A stretch of DNA of 9,721 nucleotides. Source: Gammaproteobacteria bacterium. GTDB lineage: Bacteria > Pseudomonadota > Gammaproteobacteria > Poriferisulfidales > Oxydemutatoraceae. A model generated the notes under the pieces. The model saw only the letters and a list, made by a program, of their open reading frames with translations. It made no database searches and had not been told where the DNA came from. This document shows, one piece after another, positions 1 to 5,520 of this stretch. The stretch lies in contig RKSI01000109.1 of assembly GCA_007570905.1 (NCBI GenBank), positions 1 to 9,721 of the forward strand, given 5' to 3'. A program made the translations under genes and the position numbers. The first letter of the stretch is position 1. Each line of letters starts with the position of its first letter.

Positions 1-458
1 AAGGTCGGGCCGGTGATATAGGCGACATTCTGCCCCTGCAGCGCGACGGCGACGCCGATGGCCTGGAAGGTGGCGAGGCCGACGGTGCCGTAGCGGGTGT
101 ATTTCATGATGACGCGGCGGCCCTGCTCGCCCTCTTTCTTCAGTTCCTTCAGCGACGGCACTATCGCCGTCATCAACTGCATGATGATGGCCGACGAGAT
201 GTACGGCATCACGCCGAGCGCGAAGATGCTGAGACGCTCGAGCGCGCCGCCGGAAAACATGTTGAACATCGCCAGTATCGTGCCGCTCTGCTGCTCGAAG
301 AACTGCGCCATCTGCACCGGGTCCACGCCGGGCACCGGGATGAAACTGCCGAGCCGGAACAGCACCAGCGCCATCAGCACGAAGCCGATGCGCTTTCGCA
401 GTTCGGTAAAGCGCCCGGCGCCGGCCATGCTGGCGATGCTGGAAGCCGTCGTCGCCAC
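1..458 (-). CDS. secY: Preprotein translocase channel subunit SecY, N-terminal part (cut by window edge)
   Basis: SecY is the membrane channel of the Sec translocon and passes unfolded or nascent proteins across or into the inner membrane with SecE and SecG. The visible 152 codons cover the cytosolic N-terminus with a TELRKRIGF motif, a first membrane helix at about residues 24-41 followed by the typical GSFIPVPGVD turn, the plug region (TILAMFNMFSGGAL, about 60-73), a second helix around 76-97 (FALGVMPYISSAIIMQL), the cytosolic KKEGEQGRR loop and the beginning of a third helix near 122-141. This matches E. coli SecY nearly residue for residue. The start is inferred as GTG at 458, four bases after the rplO stop and 7 bases after a strong GGAGGAG. 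An internal ATG at 428 would also give a complete first helix but has no Shine-Dalgarno sequence. The position after rplO is the usual one at the end of spc operons. The C-terminal two thirds lie outside the window. Confidence 0.97.
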   Translation of the reverse strand, partial: MATTASSIASMAGAGRFTELRKRIGFVLMALVLFRLGSFIPVPGVDPVQMAQFFEQQSGTILAMFNMFSGGALERLSIFALGVMPYISSAIIMQLMTAIVPSLKELKKEGEQGRRVIMKYTRYGTVGLATFQAIGVAVALQGQNVAYITGPT

Positions 459-462
459 CGCG

Positions 463-930
463 CTACTCCTCCACCCTGCCGCCGGCGGCTTCCACCGCCT
501 TGCGCGCGTTGGCCGTCACAGCGAGGCCGCGCAGCACCACGGCCCGCTTAATCTCGCCCGCCAGGATGACCTTGATGCGCTTCGCGCCGCGCGGCGCCAG
601 TTTTTCCCTGACCAGCACTTCGCGGTCGACGGTGTCCGTATCAAGCGCGGCGAGGCTGCCGAGGCGCACCTCGGCGTTCAGGCGGCTTTTTGCGCTGCGA
701 AAGCCGATCTTCGGCAGGCGCCGTTGTATCGGCATCTGGCCGCCCTCAAAGCCGACCTTGTGGTAGCCGCCGGAACGCGACTTCTGGCCCTTGACGCCGC
801 GCCCGCAGGTGGTGCCCCGCCCCGAGCCGTTGCCGCGCCCGACGCGCTTGCGCGGACGCCGCCAGCTGCCGCGCGCCAGTTCATCCAGGCGCAGGCCGCG
901 CTGCATTCCCTCGGGCAGCCGCTCACGCAT
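463..930 (-). CDS. rplO: 50S ribosomal protein L15 (uL15)
   Basis: L15 is a late-assembly 50S protein that threads through 23S rRNA. The predicted product has 155 residues against 144 in E. coli. The Gly/Arg-rich N-terminal part (RKRVGRGNGSGRG, GVKGQKSRSG) and the FEGGQMPIQRRLPKIGF signature are clear, as are KVILAGEI and the C-terminal AVEAAGGRVEE. The start is chosen as ATG 930: a GAAGG lies 9 bases upstream at 940-944, and this start overlaps the end of rpmD by 8 bases. A TTG at 939 directly abuts that GAAGG and is too close. ATG 906 would align better with the E. coli N-terminus but has its only purine-rich run (GAGGGA) right against the start. The choice changes only the first dozen residues, which are not conserved. 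Family assignment is certain; the start is moderately sure. Confidence 0.96.
   Translation of the reverse strand: MRERLPEGMQRGLRLDELARGSWRRPRKRVGRGNGSGRGTTCGRGVKGQKSRSGGYHKVGFEGGQMPIQRRLPKIGFRSAKSRLNAEVRLGSLAALDTDTVDREVLVREKLAPRGAKRIKVILAGEIKRAVVLRGLAVTANARKAVEAAGGRVEE
466..472 (-). promoter_or_regulatory. Ribosome binding site of secY
   Basis: The coding strand reads GGAGGAG inside the last codons of rplO (Val-Glu-Glu), 7 bases before the secY GTG at 458. It is a strong Shine-Dalgarno match and decides for GTG 458 over the internal ATG 428. Its location inside rplO suggests that ribosomes finishing rplO reinitiate on secY. Confidence 0.75.
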
Positions 931-1111
931 CGTCTTCAACCTTCAGCAGGTAGGGGATTTTGGCGATCATGCCGCGGTTTTCCGGCGTGTCGGCGACAAG
1001 CGCGCTGCTGTGCGTGCGGCGCAGGCCCAGCCCGCGCGCGCACGCCTTGTGCTTGCGAAGGCGCCCGCTCAAACTCCTGACCAGCGTCACTTTCAGGCGT
1101 CCGGACGCCAT
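923..1111 (-). CDS. rpmD: 50S ribosomal protein L30 (uL30)
   Basis: L30 is a small 50S protein. At 62 residues it is close to the 59 of E. coli and shows the same order of motifs: LKVTLVRS, then SGRLRKHK, GLGLRR, DTPENRGMI and a C-terminal LLKVED. The ATG at 1111 sits inside the end of rpsE, giving a 19-base overlap in another frame, and GAGGAG at 1120-1125 lies 8 bases upstream within rpsE codons for the Val-Glu-Glu motif. The 3' end overlaps rplO. The gene is absent from some bacterial lineages, so its presence fits a proteobacterial S10-spc cluster. The C-terminus has three residues (DDA) beyond the E. coli end, within the part shared with the rplO start. Confidence 0.96.
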   Translation of the reverse strand: MASGRLKVTLVRSLSGRLRKHKACARGLGLRRTHSSALVADTPENRGMIAKIPYLLKVEDDA

Positions 1112-1614
1112 TGCGTAATCTCCTCGACGCTCTTGCCGCGGCGCGCGGCGATTTCCTGCGGCGACTGCATCTTCCGCAGGCCCTCAAATGTCGCGTTGAC
1201 CATGTTAATCGGGTTTCTCGAGCCGAGGCATTTGGCCAGCACATTGTGCACGCCGAGCACCTCAAACACCGCCCGCATCGGGCCGCCGGCGATGATGCCG
1301 GTGCCCTCGGACGCCGGCGACATGTACACGCGCGCGGCGCCGTGCCTGCCGATCAGCGGGTAGAACAGCGTGCCGTTGTTCAGCGGCACCTCCACCATTT
1401 TCTTGCGCGCGGCCTCCATCGCCTTCTGGATGGCGACCGGCACCTCGCGCGCCTTGCCGTAGCCGATGCCGGCCTTGCCGTTGCCGTCGCCGACCACGGT
1501 CAGCGCGGTGAAACCGAACTGGCGCCCGCCCTTGACGACCTTGGCGACGCGGTTGATGGCGACCAGTTTCTCGAACAGGCCGTCGGTCAATTCCGCTTTT
1601 TCAACATTGGACAT
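1093..1614 (-). CDS. rpsE: 30S ribosomal protein S5 (uS5)
   Basis: S5 sits at the back of the 30S body near the mRNA entry side and affects decoding accuracy. The product has 173 residues against 167 in E. coli. The N-terminal double-stranded-RNA-binding-like fold is recognised by KLVAINRVAKVVKGGRQF and ALTVVGDGNGKAGIGYGKAREVP, and the C-terminal domain by PASEGTGIIAGGPMRAV and GVHNVLAKCLGSRNPIN. The conserved C-terminal RGKSVEEI is followed by an extra QWRPDA that lies in the segment overlapping rpmD. The ATG at 1614 is 18 bases after the rplR stop; the upstream region reads GAGAGAAG, a weak Shine-Dalgarno match. The whole conserved region is intact. Confidence 0.98.
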   Translation of the reverse strand: MSNVEKAELTDGLFEKLVAINRVAKVVKGGRQFGFTALTVVGDGNGKAGIGYGKAREVPVAIQKAMEAARKKMVEVPLNNGTLFYPLIGRHGAARVYMSPASEGTGIIAGGPMRAVFEVLGVHNVLAKCLGSRNPINMVNATFEGLRKMQSPQEIAARRGKSVEEITQWRPDA

Positions 1615-1632
1615 CGTTGTCTTCTCTCTCGT

Positions 1633-1980
1633 CTAAAATTGCAGCCCGCCGGCGCGCGCGGCATCGGCCAGCAACTTGATGCGCCCGTGGTAACTGAACC
1701 CGGAGCGGTCGAAGGCCACCTCGCGGATTCCCTTTTTCAGCGCGCGTTCGGCGATGGCCGCACCGACGCGCCCGGCGGCGTCCCTGCGCCCGCCGTCGCC
1801 GGCCAGGTCGCGCTCAAGCGTGGACGCGCACGCCAGCGTGTCGGCGCCGCCCGGCGCGATGATTTGCGCGTACAGATGGCGCGGCGTGCGGTGCACGCAC
1901 AGCCGGTGCGCGCCGCGCCGCCGGATGCGGTCCCTGGTCTTGCGCGTGCGCCTCAGCCTGGCCTGTTTCTTGTTCATCAT
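1633..1980 (-). CDS. rplR: 50S ribosomal protein L18 (uL18)
   Basis: L18 binds 5S rRNA and, with L5, anchors it in the central protuberance of the 50S subunit. The product has 115 residues against 117 in E. coli. The basic N-terminus (KKQARLRRTRKTRDRIRRRG), HRTPRHLYAQIIAPGG, ERALKKGIREVAFDRSGFSYHGR and the C-terminal LADAARAGGLQF are all present. Two ATG codons stand in tandem (1980 and 1977). E. coli begins M-D-K-K, which favours the second, but the Shine-Dalgarno signal (GGCGGAA just upstream) is too weak to decide, so the protein may be 114 or 115 residues. The gap to the rplF stop is 12 bases. The middle part (ERDLAGDGGRRDAAGR) is a little shorter than in E. coli, a variable loop in the family. 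Confidence 0.97.
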   Translation of the reverse strand: MMNKKQARLRRTRKTRDRIRRRGAHRLCVHRTPRHLYAQIIAPGGADTLACASTLERDLAGDGGRRDAAGRVGAAIAERALKKGIREVAFDRSGFSYHGRIKLLADAARAGGLQF

Positions 1981-1992
1981 CGCGTTCCGCCG

Positions 1993-2517
1993 TTATTTCT
2001 TCTTCGTTTCCTTGCGGCGGACATGCTCGCCGGCGTAGCGCACGCCCTTGCCCTTGTACGGCTCCGGCGCCCGCAGCGCGCGAATCTCGGCGGCGATTTG
2101 CCCGACTTTCTGCTTGTCCACGCCCTCAACGACGATTTCGGTCTGGCTCGGGGTCTTGATGGTCACGCTTTTGTCGAACGCGTACTCCACCGGGTGCGAA
2201 TAGCCCAGTTGCAGGTTCAGGCGCTCGCCCTGCACCTGCGCGCGGTAGCCGACGCCCTGCAATTCCAGTTTGCGCTGAAAGCCCTCGCTGACGCCGGTCA
2301 TCAGGTTGCCGACCAGCGAGCGCATCGTGCCGGCCATCGCCATGCCGCCTTCGGCAGCGTTGAACTCAATGCAGTCGCCGTTGCGCTTGAACGAAACAAG
2401 GTCGTGGACGGCGATGCTGCCCTCGCCCTTCGGCCCTTTGGCGCTGACGCTGCGGTCCTTGATGGTGACCTCGACGCCGTCGGGAATGACCACCGGTTTT
2501 TTTGCGATTCTCGACAC
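1993..2517 (-). CDS. rplF: 50S ribosomal protein L6 (uL6)
   Basis: L6 sits at the base of the L7/L12 stalk near the sarcin-ricin loop, where translation factors bind. The product has 174 residues against 177 in E. coli. Both repeated L6 domains can be followed: the first begins MSRIAKKPVVIPDGVEV and includes GTMRSLVGNLMTGVSEGF, and the second has LQGVGYRAQVQG, LGYSHPV, QTEIVVEGVDKQKVGQ and ends EPYKGKGVRYAGEHVRR plus a lysine-rich tail. The start is GTG at 2517, four bases past the rpsH stop; GGAG 7 bases upstream overlaps the rpsH stop codon region. The GTG-encoded M-S-R aligns with E. coli residue 1, so the start is well supported. Confidence 0.98.
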   Translation of the reverse strand: MSRIAKKPVVIPDGVEVTIKDRSVSAKGPKGEGSIAVHDLVSFKRNGDCIEFNAAEGGMAMAGTMRSLVGNLMTGVSEGFQRKLELQGVGYRAQVQGERLNLQLGYSHPVEYAFDKSVTIKTPSQTEIVVEGVDKQKVGQIAAEIRALRAPEPYKGKGVRYAGEHVRRKETKKK

Positions 2518-2521
2518 CGGC

Positions 2522-2920
2522 CTACTCCACCACGCAGATAATCTCGCCGCCGTGGCGCTCGGCTTTGGCCTGGCGCCCGCTCATCACGCCGCGCGAGGTG
2601 GAAATGATGACGGTGCCGGCGCCGCCGAGCACCACCGGCAGGTCATCCACGCCGCGGTACACCCGCAGGCCCGGCGTGCTGACGCGGCGTATCGCCGAGA
2701 TGACCGGCTTGCCGTCGTGGTAGCGCAGCGTAATCTTGAGGCGCCGGTGGCCGTCGTCGCCGGCATCGGTGGCATATCCGGCGATGTAGCCTTCGTCGCG
2801 CAGCGTCTTCGCAATCGCCGCCTTCATCGCCGAGGCCGGCATCACCACTTCCGCAAGGCCCGCGCCCTGCGCGTTGCGGATGCGCGTCAGCATGTCCGCC
2901 ACCGGATCGCTCATGCTCAT
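2522..2920 (-). CDS. rpsH: 30S ribosomal protein S8 (uS8)
   Basis: S8 is a primary 16S rRNA binder in the central domain of the 30S subunit; in E. coli it also represses the spc operon by binding mRNA near the rplE start. The product has 132 residues against 130. It begins MSMSDPVADMLTRIRNAQ, matching the E. coli N-terminus, and ends with the signature STSRGVMSGRQA and GGEIICVVE. The first ATG (2920) is preferred over a second two codons later (2914) because it matches E. coli MSMQDP and has GAGG 8 bases upstream, next to the rpsN stop. The TDAGDDGHRRLK region is slightly longer than in E. coli. The gap to rpsN is 10 bases. Confidence 0.98.
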   Translation of the reverse strand: MSMSDPVADMLTRIRNAQGAGLAEVVMPASAMKAAIAKTLRDEGYIAGYATDAGDDGHRRLKITLRYHDGKPVISAIRRVSTPGLRVYRGVDDLPVVLGGAGTVIISTSRGVMSGRQAKAERHGGEIICVVE

Positions 2921-2930
2921 TCGCCCGCCC

Positions 2931-3236
2931 TCACCAACTGGATTTGACGAGGCCGGGGATGTAGCCCAGCATCGCGTATTCGCGGAGTTTGTTGCGGCCA
3001 AGCCCGAACTTGCGGTAATAGCCCTTCGGCCTGCCGGTGATGCGGCAGCGGTTGCGAAGGCGGCACGGGCTGGCGTCGCGCGGCAGTTTCTGCAACTGCG
3101 CGATGACGCGCATCCGCTCTTCGTATTCAACGGCGGGGTTTTTCAGCGCGGCCTTCAGCGCGAGGCGCTTGTGGCGCAGCCGCGCGACGGTCTTGCGCCG
3201 CTTCTTTTCTCTTTCAATCATGCATGCTTTGGCCAT
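2931..3236 (-). CDS. rpsN: 30S ribosomal protein S14 (uS14), zinc-free long form
   Basis: S14 lies in the 30S head near S3, S10 and S19. At 101 residues it equals the E. coli protein and is the long form. The C-terminal signature LPRDASPCRLRNRCRITGRPKGYYRKFGLGRNKLRE is split by no CxxC pairs; the two cysteines present (in SPCRLRNRC) do not form the four-cysteine zinc site of short S14. The end GLVKSSW matches E. coli GLKKASW. The ATG at 3236 is four bases beyond the rplE stop, with AGGGA a little upstream. The N-terminal half (EKKRRKTVARLRHKRLAL) is basic and variable, as usual in the family. Confidence 0.98.
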   Translation of the reverse strand: MAKACMIEREKKRRKTVARLRHKRLALKAALKNPAVEYEERMRVIAQLQKLPRDASPCRLRNRCRITGRPKGYYRKFGLGRNKLREYAMLGYIPGLVKSSW

Positions 3237-3240
3237 GTTT

Positions 3241-3783
3241 TCAGTCCCTGAACGGAAAGTTCATTGCCGCCAGCAAATGGCCGGCTTCTTCGTCGGACGC
3301 GGTGCTGGTGGTGATGGCGATGTCCAGCCCGCGCAACTGGTCCACCTTGTCGTAGTCAATCTCCGGAAACACGATTTGCTCGCGGATGCCGATGCTCAGG
3401 TTGCCGCGCCCGTCGAAGGACTTGCGGCTGAGGCCGCGAAAGTCGCGGATGCGCGGAATCGCGATGTTGACGAGGCGCTCGAAGAAACCGTACATCCGGG
3501 CGCGGCGCAGCGTGACCCGGCAGCCTATCGGCCAGCCGTCGCGGATGCCGAAACCGGCGATGGACTTGCGCGCGCGCGTAACCGACGGCTGCTGCCCCGA
3601 AATCAGCGCCAGTTCCTTCATCGCCGCGGCCAGCACCGCGCGCTCGCGCGCCGCCATGCCGAGGCCCATGTTCAGCGTAATCTTGACCAGGCGCGGCACC
3701 TGCATCGGGTTGGTGTGCCCCAGTTGTTTCATCAGGCGCGCGGCGGTCTCGCTTTTCCAGGTTTTTTCCAGTTGCGTTTCCAT
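3241..3783 (-). CDS. rplE: 50S ribosomal protein L5 (uL5)
   Basis: L5 binds 5S rRNA in the central protuberance and touches the P-site tRNA. The product has 180 residues against 179 in E. coli. Clear family motifs are NPMQVPRLVKITLNMGLG, ISGQQPSVTRARKSIAGF, GWPIGCRVTLR, the long IPRIRDFRGL and SFDGRGN stretch, REQIVFPEIDYDKVDQLRGLD and the end LLAAMNFPFRD. The start is ATG 3783, one base after the rplX stop and 9 bases after a perfect AAGGAGG. A TTG three codons upstream (3792) directly abuts that Shine-Dalgarno sequence and can be set aside. In E. coli this is the gene at whose start S8 represses the spc operon. Confidence 0.98.
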   Translation of the reverse strand: METQLEKTWKSETAARLMKQLGHTNPMQVPRLVKITLNMGLGMAARERAVLAAAMKELALISGQQPSVTRARKSIAGFGIRDGWPIGCRVTLRRARMYGFFERLVNIAIPRIRDFRGLSRKSFDGRGNLSIGIREQIVFPEIDYDKVDQLRGLDIAITTSTASDEEAGHLLAAMNFPFRD

Positions 3784-3784
3784 G

Positions 3785-4102
3785 TCAGGCAACCTCCTTG
3801 CCGCCGGCCCTGAAATAGCGCGTCTTGCGCCCGTCGCCGCCGGTCCTGAAACCGGTGCGCCCGCCCCTGCCGGTCTCGGGGTTGAACAGCATCACATTGG
3901 AGGCGTCGAGCGGGCGTTCCTGCTCGATGATGCCGCCGGCCTCGCCGGTGTTCGGGTTGGGGCGCACCGTCTTCTTGACGATGTTGATGTTCTCGACCAG
4001 CACCTTGCCGTCCGCCGGCGACACCCGCAGCACCCTGCCGCGCCGCCCCTTGTCGCGCCCGGCGATGACGACGACCTCGTCGCCCTTGCGTATCCTGTTC
4101 AT
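3785..4102 (-). CDS. rplX: 50S ribosomal protein L24 (uL24)
   Basis: L24 is an early 50S assembly initiator that binds the 5' part of 23S rRNA near the exit-tunnel rim. The product has 105 residues against 104 in E. coli. The N-terminal KOW motif is seen as RKGDEVVVIAGRDKGRRGRVLRV, followed by VLVENINIVKKTVRPN, GGIIEQERPLDASNVMLFNP, GRTGFR and a basic C-terminus. The ATG at 4102 shares one base with the rplN stop (TGATG), the pattern of stop-start coupling; a GTG one codon earlier is possible but less likely. The last codons of rplX contain the rplE Shine-Dalgarno sequence. Confidence 0.98.
   Translation of the reverse strand: MNRIRKGDEVVVIAGRDKGRRGRVLRVSPADGKVLVENINIVKKTVRPNPNTGEAGGIIEQERPLDASNVMLFNPETGRGGRTGFRTGGDGRKTRYFRAGGKEVA
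3788..3802 (-). promoter_or_regulatory. rplE Shine-Dalgarno sequence in the loop of a small hairpin
   Basis: The coding strand reads GGCAA-GGAGG-TTGCC, a perfect 5-base inverted repeat whose 5-base loop is the core Shine-Dalgarno sequence of rplE. It lies within the last codons of rplX (Gly-Lys-Glu-Val-Ala). The full AAGGAGG match is at 3793-3799, 9 bases before the rplE ATG. As a ribosome binding site it is strong. The hairpin is visible in the sequence but short and does not extend past five pairs, so any regulatory role is inference; E. coli S8 control acts at this gene boundary, but I cannot identify its rRNA-like core here. Confidence 0.5.
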
Positions 4103-4470
4103 CACAGCACCTCCGGCGCCAGCGAGATGATTTTCATGAAGCGCCCGGTTCGCAACTCGCGCGTCACCGGGCCGAAGATGCGGGTGCCGATGACCTGCAA
4201 CTGGTTGTTCAGCAGCACCGCGGCGTTGTTGTCGAAGCGAATCAGCGAGCCGTCGCCGCGCCGCACGCCCTTGCACGAGCGCACCACCACCGCGTTGTAC
4301 ACCTCGCCCTTGCGGACCTGGCTGCGCGGGATGGCGTCCTTGACGCTGACCTTGATGATGTCGCCGATGTTGGCGTAGCGCCGCCGCGACCCGCCCAGCA
4401 CCTTGATGCACTGGAGTTTGCGGGCGCCGCTGTTGTCGGCCACATTCAGCAGTGTCTGCATCTGGATCAT
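4102..4470 (-). CDS. rplN: 50S ribosomal protein L14 (uL14)
   Basis: L14 lies on the subunit interface of the 50S, forms a bridge to 16S rRNA and is the known target of the silencing factor RsfS. The product has 122 residues against 123 in E. coli. It is highly conserved: MIQMQTLLNVADNSGARKLQCIKVLGG, IGDIIKVSVKDAIP, KGEVYNAVVVR, IRFDNNAAVLLNNQ, and GTRIFGPVTRELR with the end ISLAPEVL. The ATG at 4470 overlaps the rpsQ TGA in an ATGA. In E. coli a promoter separates the S10 and spc operons before this gene; here there is no intergenic space, so any promoter would lie inside rpsQ, and I see none. Confidence 0.99.
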   Translation of the reverse strand: MIQMQTLLNVADNSGARKLQCIKVLGGSRRRYANIGDIIKVSVKDAIPRSQVRKGEVYNAVVVRSCKGVRRGDGSLIRFDNNAAVLLNNQLQVIGTRIFGPVTRELRTGRFMKIISLAPEVL

Positions 4471-4892
4471 GACACTTCGCCCTGCGGCGCCCTCTTGACG
4501 ACTTCAACCAGGCGCCACGACTTGAATTTCGACAGCGGCCTGCACGAGGCGACGGTGACGATGTCGCCGACGCGCCCCTCGTTGTTCTCGTCGTGCGCCT
4601 TGAGTCTGGAACTGCGGGTGATGTATTTGCCGTACATCGGGTGCGGAAAGCGGCGCCGCACCAGCACGGTGACGGTCTTGTCCATCTTGTCGCTGACTAC
4701 GCTGCCGCTCAACGTGCACCGCTTGTCTTTGGCCGCGGCGCCTTGTTGCGCGCCGCTTTCCTGCGCGCCGCCCTGTTGCGCGTCGCTTTCCTGCATGTTG
4801 CCCTGTTGCATGCCGCTTTCCTGCGCGCCGCCTGTTTGCGCGTTGGTTTCCCGCACTTTGCTTTCCTGTGCGCCGCTTTCCTGCGTGCTCAT
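4467..4892 (-). CDS. rpsQ: 30S ribosomal protein S17 (uS17) with N-terminal pentapeptide-repeat extension
   Basis: S17 is a primary 16S rRNA binder in the lower 30S body. The core, from about residue 55, is normal: LSGSVVSDKMDKTVTV, HPMYGKYITRSSRLKAHDE, the NNEGRVGDIV loop, CRPLSKFKSWRLVEVV. The whole product has 141 residues against 84 in E. coli because residues 3-52 form ten tandem pentapeptides (TQESG, AQESK, VRETN, AQTGG, AQESG, MQQGN, MQESD, AQQGG, AQESG, AQQGA). This segment is rich in Gln, Gly, Ala and Glu and net acidic, unlike the basic tails usual in ribosomal proteins. The start ATG 4892 forms an ATGA overlap with the rpmC stop and has GGAGAGG 7 bases upstream. No ATG or GTG lies at the core boundary; the nearest ATGs (residues 28 and 33) are inside the repeats. 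The extension therefore appears to be translated. Its function is unknown to me; it is probably disordered. Confidence 0.97.
   Translation of the reverse strand: MSTQESGAQESKVRETNAQTGGAQESGMQQGNMQESDAQQGGAQESGAQQGAAAKDKRCTLSGSVVSDKMDKTVTVLVRRRFPHPMYGKYITRSSRLKAHDENNEGRVGDIVTVASCRPLSKFKSWRLVEVVKRAPQGEVS
4737..4886 (-). repeat. Ten-copy 15-base tandem repeat inside rpsQ
   Basis: The 5' part of rpsQ is a 15-base periodic array coding for pentapeptides. The 9-base core CAGGAAAGC (Gln-Glu-Ser) occurs five times, at 4755, 4785, 4815, 4860 and 4875, all separated by exact multiples of 15 bases. A second core, CAA-CA(G/A)-GGC (Gln-Gln-Gly), alternates with it at 30-base spacing, so 4741-4830 is three 30-base units agreeing at 23 to 27 of 30 positions. 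The units nearest the start codon side of the middle (VRETN, AQTGG) are most diverged. The identical codons suggest growth by duplication of DNA units rather than selection on protein only. Copy number may vary between strains. Confidence 0.9.
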
Positions 4893-5092
4893 GATGCCGC
4901 CTCTCCGGTCATGCGCTCGCGCAGCACGGTCTTGATGCGCGCGATGTCGCGGCGCAGCGTGCGGAAACGGTGCGGGTTTTTGGTCTGCTGGCTTTTGCCC
5001 TGCAGGCCGAGTTTGAAACGCGCCTCGGTCAATTCCTGCAATTCGCGGTGCAACGCCTCTTCGTCCTTGTCCCTGAGTTCCTTCACTTTCAT
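4889..5092 (-). CDS. rpmC: 50S ribosomal protein L29 (uL29)
   Basis: L29 is a small helical protein near the exit of the peptide tunnel, next to L23, where trigger factor and SRP dock. The product has 67 residues against 63 in E. coli. MKVKELRDKDEEAL matches the E. coli N-terminus (MKAKELREKS), and the second helix carries LRRDIARIKTVLRER, the family signature. The ATG at 5092 shares one base with the rplP stop (TGATG), with AGGGGA 8 bases upstream; a GTG one codon earlier is unlikely. The middle GLQGKSQQTKNPHRFR is the turn between the two helices. Confidence 0.97.
   Translation of the reverse strand: MKVKELRDKDEEALHRELQELTEARFKLGLQGKSQQTKNPHRFRTLRRDIARIKTVLRERMTGEAAS
4900..4906 (-). promoter_or_regulatory. 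Ribosome binding site of rpsQ
   Basis: The coding strand reads GGAGAGG within the last codons of rpmC (Gly-Glu-Ala), 7 bases before ATG 4892. Together with the ATGA overlap it fixes the rpsQ start upstream of the repeat region, so the repeats lie inside the reading frame and not in a leader. Confidence 0.75.
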
Positions 5093-5505
5093 CACATCAT
5101 TCCCCTGGCGACAAAGGCCGTCTTGACCGACAACTTGGCTCCGGCCAGCCGGAACGCGGCGCGCGCGACTTCCTCGCTGACGCCCTCGATTTCATACAGC
5201 ACCTTGCCGGGCTGCACCGGCGCGACCCAGTACTCCACATTGCCCTTGCCCTTGCCCTGGCGCACCTCCAGCGGCTTTTTGGTGATCGGCTTGTCGGGGA
5301 AGATGCGTATCCATATCTTGCCGCCGCGCTTGACATAGCGGGTCATCGCGCGGCGCGCGGCCTCAATCTGGCGCGCGGTGATGCGCCCGCGCGTCGTCGC
5401 CTTCATCGCGTATTCGCCGAAACTGACCTTGTTGCCGTTGACGGCGAGGCCGCGGTTGCGGCCCTTGTGCTGTTTGCGGTAGCGGGTTTTCTTCGGTTGC
5501 AGCAT
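5092..5505 (-). CDS. rplP: 50S ribosomal protein L16 (uL16)
   Basis: L16 contacts the A-site and the elbow of tRNA and is needed for late 50S assembly. The product has 137 residues against 136 in E. coli. It begins MLQPKKTRYRKQHKGRNRGL, has ITARQIEAARRAMTRYVKR, GKIWIRIFPDKPITKKPLEV, and GKGKGNVEYWVAPVQPGKVL. Arg82 corresponds to E. coli Arg81, hydroxylated there by the oxygenase YcfD; whether this organism has that enzyme cannot be seen. The ATG at 5505 has GGAG 6 bases upstream (5512-5515) within a 15-base spacer after rpsC. The C-terminus ends VKTAFVARGMM, close to the E. coli end. Confidence 0.99.
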   Translation of the reverse strand: MLQPKKTRYRKQHKGRNRGLAVNGNKVSFGEYAMKATTRGRITARQIEAARRAMTRYVKRGGKIWIRIFPDKPITKKPLEVRQGKGKGNVEYWVAPVQPGKVLYEIEGVSEEVARAAFRLAGAKLSVKTAFVARGMM

Positions 5506-5520
5506 GGTCTTCTCCGCGCC

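Noticed and set aside
1111..2541. A 476-codon open frame on the plus strand, and other long plus-strand frames (97-1080, 3386-4378, 6860-7747, 8656-9555)
   Set aside because: They lie antisense to clear ribosomal protein genes, their translations are rich in Ala, Arg, Pro and His with no recognisable domain, and they are the expected shadows of GC-rich genes on the other strand.
2931..3236. Zinc-binding S14
   Set aside because: The two cysteines (SPCRLRNRC) do not form CxxC pairs and the 101-residue length is that of the zinc-free form.
3784..3792. Upstream TTG start of rplE (3792)
   Set aside because: It directly abuts the AAGGAGG Shine-Dalgarno sequence, leaving no spacing, while ATG 3783 has 9 bases and matches the family length.
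4741..4886. Possible CRISPR-like or intergenic repeat array
   Set aside because: The units are 15 bases with no unique spacers, and they stay in frame with rpsQ throughout, so this is a coding tandem repeat.
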